Under the pieces are notes generated by a model. The model saw only the letters and a program-made list of their open reading frames with translations. It did no database searches and was not told the origin of the DNA. From assembly GCA_905214625.1 (NCBI GenBank), contig CAJMMQ010000012.1:17794-81793 (forward strand): a stretch of DNA of 64,000 nt, read 5' to 3'. The stretch comes from an uncultured bacterium. GTDB taxonomy: Bacteria; Bacteroidota; Bacteroidia; Bacteroidales; Bacteroidaceae. The position numbers and the translations under genes are program-made. Positions 1 to 8,032 of the stretch are shown here, in pieces; positions within the stretch are counted from its first letter, which is position 1; the number at the start of each line of letters is the position of its first letter.

Positions 1-1325
1 AGTTCAAGCTCGACTTCGAGTTGCCGCTGTCAAACGGACTCTACGGCAACAAAATCAAGTTCGGAGGAAAATACACCAACAAGTCGAAGACAAAGGACGT
101 TGTATGCTACGACTACACCGACGGATACGAGGAGATGTTCGGCAACGACTATTCTAACTACTACATCAACCGCATACGCGACGGATTCATGCCCGGAAGC
201 CAGTATAAGCCGACAATGTTCATCGACAAGAACTACATAGGAGGCATCAGCCACGTTGACCTGGCAGCAATGGGCGGCGAGCAGGTGCTTGAGGAGTCGG
301 CCGGCAACTACGACGCCACAGAGCAGGTTTCAGCAGGCTATCTGCGCTTTGAGCAGAAGCTCGGAAAGAAACTTGAACTGATGCTCGGACTCAGAATGGA
401 GGCCACTAACCTGAAGACAAGCGGATTTAACTGGATTGTCGACGAGGACGAGAACGAATATCTCGAACCGACAGGCACCTACAAGAACAACTATATCAAC
501 TGGCTGCCGAGCGTGTTGCTGAAATATAACGCCACAGACGACCTGAAGGTGCGCGCATCTTACACCAAGACGCTGGCGCGTCCTAAATACTCTCACATGA
601 TGCCGGGCAGCAGCATCAACCGCACGGAGTCGCCTGTTGAGGTGTTCGTGGGCAACCCCGACCTGAAGCCGGTTATCTCAAACAACTATGACCTGTCTGC
701 CGAATACTACTTCAAGAGCGTCGGCCTTGTGTCAGCATCGCTGTTCTACAAGCGCATCAACGACTATATGGTAGAGCATGTGTCTAAAGGCAGCTACGGC
801 AGTTACGACGACTGCAAGATAACCAAGCCTGTAAACGCATTCGACGCCGACCTCATGGGCGTTGAGCTGGGACTGCAGCGCGACTTCGGATTCATACATC
901 CGTCACTCAAATGCTTCGGCTTCTACGGCAACTACACCTACACTCACAGCAACGTGGTTAAGTCGGTTTTCGGCAACAAAGACGAGCAGGCTCTGCCCGG
1001 TTCGCCAGAGCACATGGCCAACGCGTCGCTCTACTTCGACAAGGGCGGACTGAACGTGCGCCTGTCTTACAACTTCACTTCGGCCTTCCAGGACGACGAG
1101 GAGTATCAGGAGGAGGCACAGCTGCGCCGCTACTACGACAAGGTTAACTATCTCGACCTGAACGCAAGCTACACATGGGGCAAGGACATAAAGTACACCT
1201 TCTATGCAGCCGCCAACAACCTGCTGAACCAGCCGCTGCGCTACTACCAGGGAGAGAAAGACCGCACAATGCAGGTGGAATACTACGGAGTGAAGCTCCA
1301 GGCAGGATTTAAGCTCAGCTTCTAA
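1..1325 (+). CDS. TonB-dependent outer-membrane receptor, C-terminal part (5' end outside window)
   Basis: Open from the window edge (frame begins at base 3) to the stop at 1323-1325, so the signal peptide and plug domain are not visible. The visible 441 or so residues alternate aromatic and polar residues as in transmembrane beta-strands, with motifs typical of the C-terminal barrel of TonB-dependent receptors ('VRASYTKTLARPKY', 'GNPDLKPVISNNYDLSAEYY', 'YFDKGGLNVRLSYNFTS'). It ends in a short aromatic strand with terminal Phe, the usual BAM recognition signal. Such receptors import siderophores, vitamins or glycans across the outer membrane using TonB energy. Substrate cannot be told from this part. 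The secreted phosphoesterase gene starts about 200 bp downstream on the same strand and may be co-transcribed. Confidence 0.9.
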   Translation, partial: FKLDFELPLSNGLYGNKIKFGGKYTNKSKTKDVVCYDYTDGYEEMFGNDYSNYYINRIRDGFMPGSQYKPTMFIDKNYIGGISHVDLAAMGGEQVLEESAGNYDATEQVSAGYLRFEQKLGKKLELMLGLRMEATNLKTSGFNWIVDEDENEYLEPTGTYKNNYINWLPSVLLKYNATDDLKVRASYTKTLARPKYSHMMPGSSINRTESPVEVFVGNPDLKPVISNNYDLSAEYYFKSVGLVSASLFYKRINDYMVEHVSKGSYGSYDDCKITKPVNAFDADLMGVELGLQRDFGFIHPSLKCFGFYGNYTYTHSNVVKSVFGNKDEQALPGSPEHMANASLYFDKGGLNVRLSYNFTSAFQDDEEYQEEAQLRRYYDKVNYLDLNASYTWGKDIKYTFYAAANNLLNQPLRYYQGEKDRTMQVEYYGVKLQAGFKLSF

Positions 1326-1530
1326 GCCGGAAATGAAAGAAATACCTTGAGAGTAATGTTTAAGAAGAATAGATTTATAATGAATTTCTAAAGTGGATTA
1401 ACACTGATGAAGCCGGGGCAACAGGTTGAAAAGAGTACAAAATGGCTTACAGCAAGTTATTAACAGTGTGCTCGGCCTGCTCTCCCGGCTTTGCCTCAAA
1501 ACGAATATAAACAACAAAAACATCACAACA

Positions 1531-2472
1531 ATGAAGAAACTTTCAACAACACTGATTTTGCTTTTAATTGCCGTGACGGCCATCATGGCGCAGACACCCG
1601 AACAATGGGGAAAACTTGAGAAAGAGGTTAACTTCTATGTGGCCAACGACCTGGGACGCAACGGATACTACGAGCAGAAGCCAATAGCCGAACTGATGGG
1701 ACGCATGGCCGAGACCGTGGGCATAGAGTGCGTGGCAGCACCGGGCGACGTGCACCACTTTGAAGGTGTGCGCAGCACTAACGACCCTCTGTGGATGACC
1801 AACTATGAGCTTATATACAGCCATCCGGAGCTGATGCTCGACTGGTATCCGACGCTCGGAAACCATGAGTACCGCGGCAACACGCAGGCCGTGCTCGACT
1901 ATGCCGGCGTGAGCGCGCGCTGGGCAATGCCTGCAAGATACTACACAAAGGTGATTGAAGACGGCGGAGTGACCGTAAGACTGGTGTTCTTAGACACTGC
2001 ACCGATGATTGACAAATACCGCAACGACACAGAGAAATATCCCGACGCTGGCAAGCAGGACTACAAGAAGCAGCTCGAATGGCTCGACTCTGTTCTCTCT
2101 TCGGCCAAGGAAGACTGGGTTATCGTGCTGGGCCACCACCCTGTTTATGCCGACACGGGCAAGGACACATCTGAGCGCGGCGACATGCAGGCACGACTGA
2201 ACCCGATACTGACCAAGCACAAGAACGTGAGCATGTATGTATGCGGACACATACACAACTTTCAGCACATACGCAAGCCGGGCTGCAACATCGACTACGT
2301 GGTGAACACGAGCGGATCGCTGAGCCGCCCCAAGGTGAAGGCCGTAGACGGCACACAGTTCTGCAGCGGCGTGGCGGGCTTCTCGCTGGTATGTGCCGAC
2401 AAGACCACCCTGTCGCTCCATCTCATCGACAAGGACGGAAAGGTGGTTTATACGGTTAACCACAAGAAATAA
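1531..2472 (+). CDS. Secreted calcineurin-like metallophosphoesterase (purple acid phosphatase type)
   Basis: The start is set at the ATG at 1531 because it gives a clean signal peptide (MKKLSTTLILLLIAVTAIMA-Q, cleavage near residue 20); an upstream in-frame start at 1426 would add 35 unlikely residues. The 313-residue product shows the complete dinuclear-metal set of the family: D40 in NDLGRNG, G72-D73, GNHE (110-113), GHHP (201-204) and CGHIH (238-242). It probably hydrolyses phosphomonoesters in the periplasm or outside the cell. It resembles tartrate-resistant acid phosphatases more than nucleases. It follows the TonB receptor by about 200 bp, which suggests linked uptake of phosphorylated compounds (inference). 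A strong terminator follows at 2509. Confidence 0.88.
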   Translation: MKKLSTTLILLLIAVTAIMAQTPEQWGKLEKEVNFYVANDLGRNGYYEQKPIAELMGRMAETVGIECVAAPGDVHHFEGVRSTNDPLWMTNYELIYSHPELMLDWYPTLGNHEYRGNTQAVLDYAGVSARWAMPARYYTKVIEDGGVTVRLVFLDTAPMIDKYRNDTEKYPDAGKQDYKKQLEWLDSVLSSAKEDWVIVLGHHPVYADTGKDTSERGDMQARLNPILTKHKNVSMYVCGHIHNFQHIRKPGCNIDYVVNTSGSLSRPKVKAVDGTQFCSGVAGFSLVCADKTTLSLHLIDKDGKVVYTVNHKK

Positions 2473-2508
2473 CAGATTCTTCTTTTTTCTTTAAAATTAA
2501 GCACAATT

Positions 2509-2545
2509 AAAGGCGGCAAGGCTCATATCCTTGCCGCCTTTTGCT
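2509..2545 (+). terminator. Rho-independent terminator after the phosphoesterase
   Basis: A 13-bp perfect stem (AAAGGCGGCAAGG, 2509-2521, with CCTTGCCGCCTTT, 2529-2541) closes a 7-nt loop and runs into a T-rich tract. It sits 36 bp after the stop codon. Confidence 0.85.
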
Positions 2546-2670
2546 TTTATTGCGGCACGCCGGCACGCTTGGAAAGCGTGTCTCTTCGTATATATTCGAT
2601 ATGCAAAAAGCATCTGATGCCAATGCACTTTGTAACCTTCTGAAAATCAAACACTTAAAAACAACATTGC

Positions 2671-2758
2671 AAAACATGGCCTTTCAGCCGGCAAAACGTG
2701 GCCTTTCGGGCGGCGAAACATGGCCTTTTGCAACGCAAGACATGGCCTTTTGGAAAAC
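2671..2758. repeat. 22-bp-period intergenic element, copy 1
   Basis: Four imperfect units begin at 2671, 2693, 2715 and 2737, exactly 22 bp apart. Each reads roughly AAAACATGGCCTTT followed by eight variable bases. It belongs to a family of seven such elements in this window. The rest of the 2473-3003 gap, apart from the terminator at 2509, shows nothing recognisable. Confidence 0.8.
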
Positions 2759-3012
2759 GGCATCGCAGGGCATGCCCCTAATAAGGCATTGGCATTGAAA
2801 ATATTTTACGTTTTGTGCATACATGACTGTACCCTGCCCCGGCAACACAATCGTGCCCGGCAGGCAAAATTTATGGCCTACACACTTGTGCGTGAGCCTC
2901 AAACGTTGTATATTTGTGCCTGACGAAGGGCAGCACAGCCGCATGGCACGCCGCACGGCAGGCAGACCAAGGGAACGGCACGGTGGGCCCGCAACTGACT
3001 TATATGAAGACA

Positions 3013-4251
3013 ATGAACACTGAAGAATTTATAATGCTCCATCGCAACGACGACGTAAGGGCGCTCGCCCTGAAGGCCGCCGGAGCGAAGGACATAGACC
3101 TGGGCTACGCGCTCGACCAGATAGCGGGATGGCAGACGGCACGCAAGAAACTGCCGCAATGGGCCGCGACAGAGGGCATAAAGTATCCGCCGCACCTGTC
3201 GATGGAGCAGTGCTCGTCGGAACAGACGGCCACATACAAGGCCGGCATTGCGCAGAGGCTCATCAGCGGGCTGCCGCAAGAGGCTGAGAGCGTGCTCGTT
3301 GACCTGACGGGCGGACTGGGCGTCGACTTCTCCTACATGGCGCGCCGGTTCAGCCGGGCCGTCTACGTTGAGCGCCAGAGCCATTTGTGTGAGCTCTCGC
3401 GGCATAACATGGGCGTGCTGGGCATCAGTCAGGCCGAGGTGGTCTGCGCCGATTCTGAGCAGTTTATGGGCCAAATGGGGCACGTCACGATGATATTTGC
3501 CGACCCGGCACGGCGCGACAGCCACGGCGGAAGGACTTTTGCCGTGGCTGACTGCACGCCTGACGTGCTGGCCATGCGCGACGAGATGCTGGCCAAGGCC
3601 GACTTCGTGATGCTGAAGCTGTCGCCCATGCTCGACTGGCACAAGACGGTGGCCGACTTCGGCAGCTGTGTGGGCGAGGTGCACATCGTGTCGGCAGGCA
3701 ACGAGTGTAAGGAACTGCTGCTCGTCATGTCGGCACAATTCAACGGACTGACGAGTGTTACGTGCGTCAACGACGGCAGCACATTCAGCTACAATCCGCA
3801 GGAAGACATACAGAGAAATATAACGGATGAAGACGGCACGGGCATTGACACCAACGGCAACGGCAGCCGCGCGCCGCTGAGCCTGCAGCCGGGCATGAGC
3901 CTGTATGAGCCTAATCCGTCGGTGATGAAGGCCGGATGCTTCGGCCGCATAGAGGCTGCCTTCGGCGCAAGACAGATAAGCCGCGACAGCCATCTGTTCG
4001 TATCAGGGCAGAGAGTGGACGGCTTTCCGGGCCGCGCCTTCGTAATAAAGGCCGTGAGCAGCATGAACCGCAAGGAGCTGAAAGCGGCACTCGGCGGCAT
4101 AGGCAAGGCCAACATAACCACGCGCAACTTTCCGATGAAGGCCGAGAAACTGAGAAAACGGCTGAAGCTGGGCGACGGGGGCGGATGCTACATAATGGCA
4201 ACAACGACGGCCGAAGGAGCCCACGTGCTGATAATATGCGAGAAAGAATAA
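3013..4251 (+). CDS. THUMP-like class I SAM-dependent methyltransferase
   Basis: A 412-residue protein of a family common in Bacteroidales. The N-terminus (MNTEEFIMLHRNDDVRALAL) matches the usual family start, so 3013 is preferred to the in-frame ATG at 3004 or the longer open frame from 2914. A Rossmann methyltransferase domain carries the SAM-binding loop VDLTGGLGVDF (about 96-106) and a DPARRD motif (164-169) in the position of the catalytic loop. The last 90 or so residues look like the THUMP-like domain that binds RNA. The substrate is probably tRNA or rRNA, but this is inferred from the domain. It stands alone between two long gaps and is convergent with the MATE gene. Confidence 0.8.
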   Translation: MNTEEFIMLHRNDDVRALALKAAGAKDIDLGYALDQIAGWQTARKKLPQWAATEGIKYPPHLSMEQCSSEQTATYKAGIAQRLISGLPQEAESVLVDLTGGLGVDFSYMARRFSRAVYVERQSHLCELSRHNMGVLGISQAEVVCADSEQFMGQMGHVTMIFADPARRDSHGGRTFAVADCTPDVLAMRDEMLAKADFVMLKLSPMLDWHKTVADFGSCVGEVHIVSAGNECKELLLVMSAQFNGLTSVTCVNDGSTFSYNPQEDIQRNITDEDGTGIDTNGNGSRAPLSLQPGMSLYEPNPSVMKAGCFGRIEAAFGARQISRDSHLFVSGQRVDGFPGRAFVIKAVSSMNRKELKAALGGIGKANITTRNFPMKAEKLRKRLKLGDGGGCYIMATTTAEGAHVLIICEKE

Positions 4252-4254
4252 ACC

Positions 4255-4317
4255 GTCAAGATAACGGAAACAACGCCGAACGGCATGAAGAAACACGTAA
4301 CAAGCCGTTATCTTGAC
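4255..4317. repeat. Inverted repeat just after the methyltransferase gene
   Basis: Perfect 13-bp arms GTCAAGATAACGG (4255-4267) and CCGTTATCTTGAC (4305-4317) enclose 37 bp that contain a smaller GCCG/CGGC pair. No T-run follows on either strand, so it is not a standard terminator. Confidence 0.6.
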
Positions 4318-4464
4318 ACATACAAAGGACAAACGGTCATGATTAAACCCACAAAAACCGAAACGAACAACCTCACCACTGATGCCGGCATGCTCATGCA
4401 ACGGTCTTAAAAGGCATTTTAACCCAAATTGGTTATTAGAATCCGGTCTGTATTTTTGCTTTAT

Positions 4465-4541
4465 ATTGAGCGGATTTTCGTCAGATTTTTTGCAGGCATA
4501 GCGGGCTATGTCAAGAAAAATCTAACGAAAATCCGCTCAAT
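4465..4541. repeat. Long palindromic hairpin element between convergent genes
   Basis: Arms at 4465-4490 and 4516-4541 pair over 26 bp with one or two mismatches (ATTGAGCGGATTTTCG... against ...CGAAAATCCGCTCAAT). The loop contains a second perfect hairpin, CATAGC-GG-GCTATG. There is no T-run on either strand. It lies between the stops of the convergent methyltransferase and MATE genes, and the remainder of the 4252-4617 gap is featureless. Confidence 0.65.
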
Positions 4542-4617
4542 AGAAACAAAAAGACAGGCCGGAAGCATGAATGTACAAAATAATAAATCTATGTGCTGTC
4601 TAATGACAGGTTTGGGT

Positions 4618-5958
4618 TTAAGGCCGTCTGAGGCGGCGGATGAAGCAGAGCCAATAAAGTATGCCGGCGCACAGCAAACACACGGGAAACGCGCTCCACA
4701 CGCCCACAAGGCCCCAGCCGCTGTGGATGCCGAGGAACCAGCCGAGCGGCAACGACACTACGAAATAGGAGAAAAAGGCTATCCAGATGAGCGGACGCAC
4801 GCACGAAATGCCGCGCAGGGCGTTGGCGAAGGTGTACTGAAGGCCGTCGCCGAACTGATAGGCAATGAGGGGAATGACGGTCTGCGACACGAGGACACAC
4901 ACCTCGGCGCTGTCTGTAAACCAGTAGCTGAACGTGTCGCGCAGCAGGAACACGGGCACTGAAAGCACAAAGGCGATGAGCATTATGACATGAAAGCCGG
5001 CATAGGCGGCGTCGCGCACGGCGGCGGTGTCGCCCTGTCCGTGGAAATAGCTCACCCTTACGGCCACGGCGGCGGCCATGCCGCTGTTGACCATATAAAG
5101 CAGCTGCGAGGCCGTTAGCGTTACCTGATGGGCGGCAAGGGCGGTGATGCCTATCCAGCCAACGAAGATGGCAGAGAGCGAGAAGGCTGCGCACTCCATG
5201 CCGAGCTGCATGGCCACGGGCCAGCCAAGGGTGTTGAGGCGGCGTAAGTCGGCACGGTTGAGCCGTCCGGCGGCATATCCGCGGCGGTAAGGGGCATAGC
5301 TGCGGCGCAATAAGAACACGGACACGAAGGCCACAAACATCACGACGCGCGACACAAGGGTGCTGATGCCGGCGCCGAGAAGGCCCATTTCGGGCATGCC
5401 TAAAGCTCCGTAGATAAGCACGTAGTTGCCGAAGATGTTGAGCACGTTGCCGCCAAGGATTACGAACATAGGCACGCGCGTGTCGGTTATTCCGTCGTAA
5501 AACTGCTTGAAGGCGTTGAACATGCACAGGAAGGGCAGCGACACTATGTTTACCAGAAGATACGAGCGCATGAAGGGCAACAGCTCTACGGGCTGCCCCA
5601 TGCGGTGAAGGTTGAGATAGAACACCACGGAGACGGCAAGCAGGATGACGGCCATAAGCCCGTTGGCGGCAAGGCTGTTGCGCAGTATGCCGCCAATGTC
5701 TTCCTTCTCGCCGCGGCCGAACATTGCGCCCACGATGGGCGTAAGGCCGTAGGAAAAGCCCATGGCGAAGATTACGATGAGGGTGAACATGGTGGTGACA
5801 AAGCTGGCGGCGGCCAGCTCCATCATGCTGTGGTGACCTATCATGAGCGTGTCGGCAAAGCCGAGTACGACGTTGCCTATCTGCCCTACCACGATGGGCA
5901 CGCCGAGCGAAACGAGCGCGCGGTAGTGGGGTGTGTATCTTTTAAGTGTAAGATGCAT
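4618..5958 (-). CDS. MATE family multidrug/toxin efflux transporter
   Basis: About 446 residues from the ATG at 5958 (MHLTLKRYTPHYRALVSLG). The open frame reaches 6114, but the extra 52 residues are not membrane-like and are not expected in the family. The N-terminal half shows the MATE signature (VPIVVGQIGNVVLGFADT, then a conserved His/Met stretch) and the protein has about 12 hydrophobic segments in two halves. Such proteins export cationic drugs or metabolites in exchange for Na+ or H+. It is a single gene, with the hsp20 terminator about 150 bp upstream. Confidence 0.88.
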   Translation of the reverse strand: MHLTLKRYTPHYRALVSLGVPIVVGQIGNVVLGFADTLMIGHHSMMELAAASFVTTMFTLIVIFAMGFSYGLTPIVGAMFGRGEKEDIGGILRNSLAANGLMAVILLAVSVVFYLNLHRMGQPVELLPFMRSYLLVNIVSLPFLCMFNAFKQFYDGITDTRVPMFVILGGNVLNIFGNYVLIYGALGMPEMGLLGAGISTLVSRVVMFVAFVSVFLLRRSYAPYRRGYAAGRLNRADLRRLNTLGWPVAMQLGMECAAFSLSAIFVGWIGITALAAHQVTLTASQLLYMVNSGMAAAVAVRVSYFHGQGDTAAVRDAAYAGFHVIMLIAFVLSVPVFLLRDTFSYWFTDSAEVCVLVSQTVIPLIAYQFGDGLQYTFANALRGISCVRPLIWIAFFSYFVVSLPLGWFLGIHSGWGLVGVWSAFPVCLLCAGILYWLCFIRRLRRP

Positions 5959-6112
5959 AGCGGATGCAAAGATAGTGCTTTTTTCATAAAAGCCCTTTCT
6001 TTTGCCTTTCCTTGCACGGCTACCGCATAATATTTTGCAAAAGCAGCCTGTATGAAGTGAAAAAGGGGGCGGAAAAAACTCCGGCAACGCCACCCAGGCC
6101 TGCGCATGGCAC

Positions 6113-6149
6113 ACAAAAAGGGGGCGCGGCTCTTGCGAACCGCGCCCCC
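6113..6149 (-). terminator. Rho-independent terminator of hsp20
   Basis: On the minus strand a very GC-rich stem (GGGGGCGCGGTTCGC... with GCCGCGCCCCC) is followed by a T-run. It lies about 50 bp after the hsp20 stop codon. Confidence 0.85.
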
Positions 6150-6200
6150 GGGCTATGATATCTTTACTTTTAGTTGCCGCAAGCGGCGTTAAACGGGATG

Positions 6201-6626
6201 TTATTTCACCTCAATCTGACGTGCCGAAGGAGTTTCGGGCTTAGCCATCTTAGGCAGCGTTACGGTGAGCACGCCGTCGTTTACCCTGGCTGCGATAGCC
6301 TCTTTCTCAACGTCGTCGGGCAGCAGCAGCGTCTGTTCAAACTTGCTGTAGGCAAACTCGCGGCGCAGATAGTGGCTCTTCTTGTCCTCCTCTTTCTTCT
6401 CGGTGTGGGCCTCCATGTGTATGTGCAGGTTGCCGTCCTTGTCGATGTTAACATTGAAGTCGTCCTTTGTCATACCCGGAGCAGCCACCTCAACGGTATA
6501 TTCTTTCTCGGTTTCCTTAACGTTGATGGCCGGTGCCGTAGCCTTTGTCCTTGTCATGAAGTCTGTGTCAAAAAAGTCGTTGAAAACTTCGGGCATCCAA
6601 TTGTTTCTGTTAATTACTGGTAACAT
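6201..6626 (-). CDS. Hsp20/alpha-crystallin small heat-shock protein
   Basis: A 141-residue ATP-independent holdase chaperone that keeps unfolded proteins soluble in the cytoplasm. The alpha-crystallin domain covers about residues 33-135: INVKETEKEYTVEVAAPGM opens it, and the strand VNDGVLTVTLPK near the end is the family hallmark. The length is normal for bacterial Hsp20. The gene is monocistronic. Unusually for Bacteroidetes it has a near-perfect Shine-Dalgarno sequence (AAGGAGG on the minus strand at about 6633-6640), which fits a highly translated stress protein. Candidate operator palindromes lie 170-235 bp upstream. Confidence 0.95.
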   Translation of the reverse strand: MLPVINRNNWMPEVFNDFFDTDFMTRTKATAPAINVKETEKEYTVEVAAPGMTKDDFNVNIDKDGNLHIHMEAHTEKKEEDKKSHYLRREFAYSKFEQTLLLPDDVEKEAIAARVNDGVLTVTLPKMAKPETPSARQIEVK

Positions 6627-6632
6627 AATAAA

Positions 6633-6640
6633 TCCTCCTT
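6633..6640 (-). promoter_or_regulatory. Strong Shine-Dalgarno of hsp20
   Basis: AAGGAGGA on the minus strand lies about 7 nt before the ATG at 6626. It stands out because most genes in this window lack a recognisable anti-SD match. Confidence 0.75.
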
Positions 6641-6796
6641 ATAAAATTTTAATCCTTCCAATTTCTTTGCCGCCCTGCCCGCCGGTTTCCCGGCCGCGGC
6701 CTTGCGGCTGCCTTAGGCTTCCGGGCCAAAGGCTTTCACTTACAGAAGTGCAACATGTGTGCCACTTACATATTTAGACAAATTGACATCAGCCAT

Positions 6797-6861
6797 TGAC
6801 AATCTGTCAGAAATGATTAAAATTTTTAAACTTTCGAGCCTAAAAGACTAACAATTTGTCA
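6797..6861. promoter_or_regulatory. Paired TGACA-N3-TGTCA palindromes upstream of hsp20
   Basis: A perfect TGACA-ATC-TGTCA site lies at 6797-6809 and a one-mismatch copy (TAACA-ATT-TGTCA) at 6849-6861. Their centres are 52 bp apart, close to five helical turns. Binding of a stress regulator is an inference from symmetry and position only. Confidence 0.35.
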
Positions 6862-6962
6862 GAATACGATAGTCTGCTCCGCCCTTCACGCCCTTCACGG
6901 GCCACACATCGCCACGTCTTCCGCACGGCTTACATCGGGGGCAATGACGCCATACAATTTTC

Positions 6963-7050
6963 AATATGCGGCATATCACATTCTGAAAGGCCGCATATCG
7001 CACGCCAAAAAGCCACCTTTCGCGACCTAAAACACGGCATTTTGCAACAT
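6963..7050. repeat. 22-bp-period intergenic element, copy 2
   Basis: Units begin at 6963, 6985, 7007 and 7029, all 22 bp apart. The first two are degenerate (GGCATAT cores). The last two (GCCACCTTT, then AAAACACGGCATTTTGCAA) match units 3 and 4 of other copies. It lies in the 6627-7275 gap, which holds no other feature apart from the hsp20 signals and the sdhB terminator. Confidence 0.7.
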
Positions 7051-7206
7051 AATCTGTCAAAAGCGGATAATCACTTGATTATCAATATATTACAAAACAA
7101 CAAACAAACAGCATTGAAGTCTGTGTAGGCAGCCGCACCGGCGGATATATCCTGCAACAACTGAAAGAGCCGCCCGGAGAGCGGCTGAAGACATAAGGCA
7201 CAAAAA

Positions 7207-7241
7207 AAGGCAGGGCGCACAACGGCGCCCCGCCCATGGAG
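7207..7241 (-). terminator. Terminator of the sdhCAB operon
   Basis: On the minus strand a stem GGCGGGGCGCC... / GGCGCCCTGCC is followed by seven T residues. It starts about 35 bp after the sdhB stop. Confidence 0.8.
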
Positions 7242-7275
7242 ACTATGAAAAAATAAATTTATAGCGTTCTTTCCA

Positions 7276-8028
7276 TTAGTCGTTCAACTTAGCCTTGATG
7301 AACTCGCGGTTCAGGCGGGCTATGTTGGCGATGGTCTCGTTCTTCGGGCACTCAGCCTCGCAGGCGCGGGTGTTGGTGCAGTTACCGAATCCGAGCTCTT
7401 CCATCTTCATTATCATTGCCTTGGCACGCTTAGCAGCCTCGGGACGACCCTGGGGCAGAAGAGCCAGCTGGCTTACCTTAGAGCTTACGAAAAGCATGGC
7501 AGAACCGTTCTTGCAGGCAGCAACACAAGCGCCGCAGCCGATACAAGTAGCGCAGTCCATAGCCTCGTCGGCAGCCTCCTTAGATATAAGAATGGCGTTA
7601 GCGTCCTGGGGCTGTCCGGTGCGTACGGTGATATATCCGCCGGCCTGTATAATCTTGTCGAATGCGCCGCGGTCAACCATGCAGTCCTTGATAACAGGGA
7701 ATGCGGCCGAACGCCACGGCTCAACGGTGATAACGTCGCCGTCCTTGAACTTACGCATATACAGCTGGCATGTTGTAGCTCCGGTGTTAGGGCCGTGAGG
7801 ATGTCCGTTGATGTAGAGCGAGCACATGCCGCAGATGCCCTCGCGGCAGTCGTGGTCGAACACGAACGGCTCCTTGCCTTCCTCAATGAGCTGCTCGTTC
7901 AGAATGTCGAGCATCTCGAGGAAAGATGTATCATCGGGGATGTCCTTCATCTCGCGTGTGTCAAAATGGCCCTCGGCTTTCGGTCCGTTCTGACGCCAGA
8001 ATTTCAGTGTGAATGAAATGTTTGCCAT
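7276..8028 (-). CDS. sdhB: Succinate dehydrogenase/fumarate reductase iron-sulfur subunit
   Basis: A 250-residue electron-transfer subunit linking the flavoprotein to the membrane quinone site. The N-terminal ferredoxin domain carries the [2Fe-2S] cysteines (CREGICGMC, then a Cys about 20 residues on). The C-terminal domain has two more cysteine groups, [14 protein letters not shown] and [13 protein letters not shown], for the [4Fe-4S] and [3Fe-4S] clusters. It follows sdhA by 4 bp, so it is translationally close-coupled, and it is the last gene of the operon. In Bacteroidales this enzyme usually works as a fumarate reductase in anaerobic succinate production; direction cannot be read from sequence. 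Confidence 0.96.
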   Translation of the reverse strand: MANISFTLKFWRQNGPKAEGHFDTREMKDIPDDTSFLEMLDILNEQLIEEGKEPFVFDHDCREGICGMCSLYINGHPHGPNTGATTCQLYMRKFKDGDVITVEPWRSAAFPVIKDCMVDRGAFDKIIQAGGYITVRTGQPQDANAILISKEAADEAMDCATCIGCGACVAACKNGSAMLFVSSKVSQLALLPQGRPEAAKRAKAMIMKMEELGFGNCTNTRACEAECPKNETIANIARLNREFIKAKLND

Positions 8029-8032
8029 ATTT

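Noticed and set aside
1426..1530. Upstream extension of the metallophosphoesterase
   Set aside because: The extra 35 residues would bury the signal peptide; the ATG at 1531 gives a proper signal sequence.
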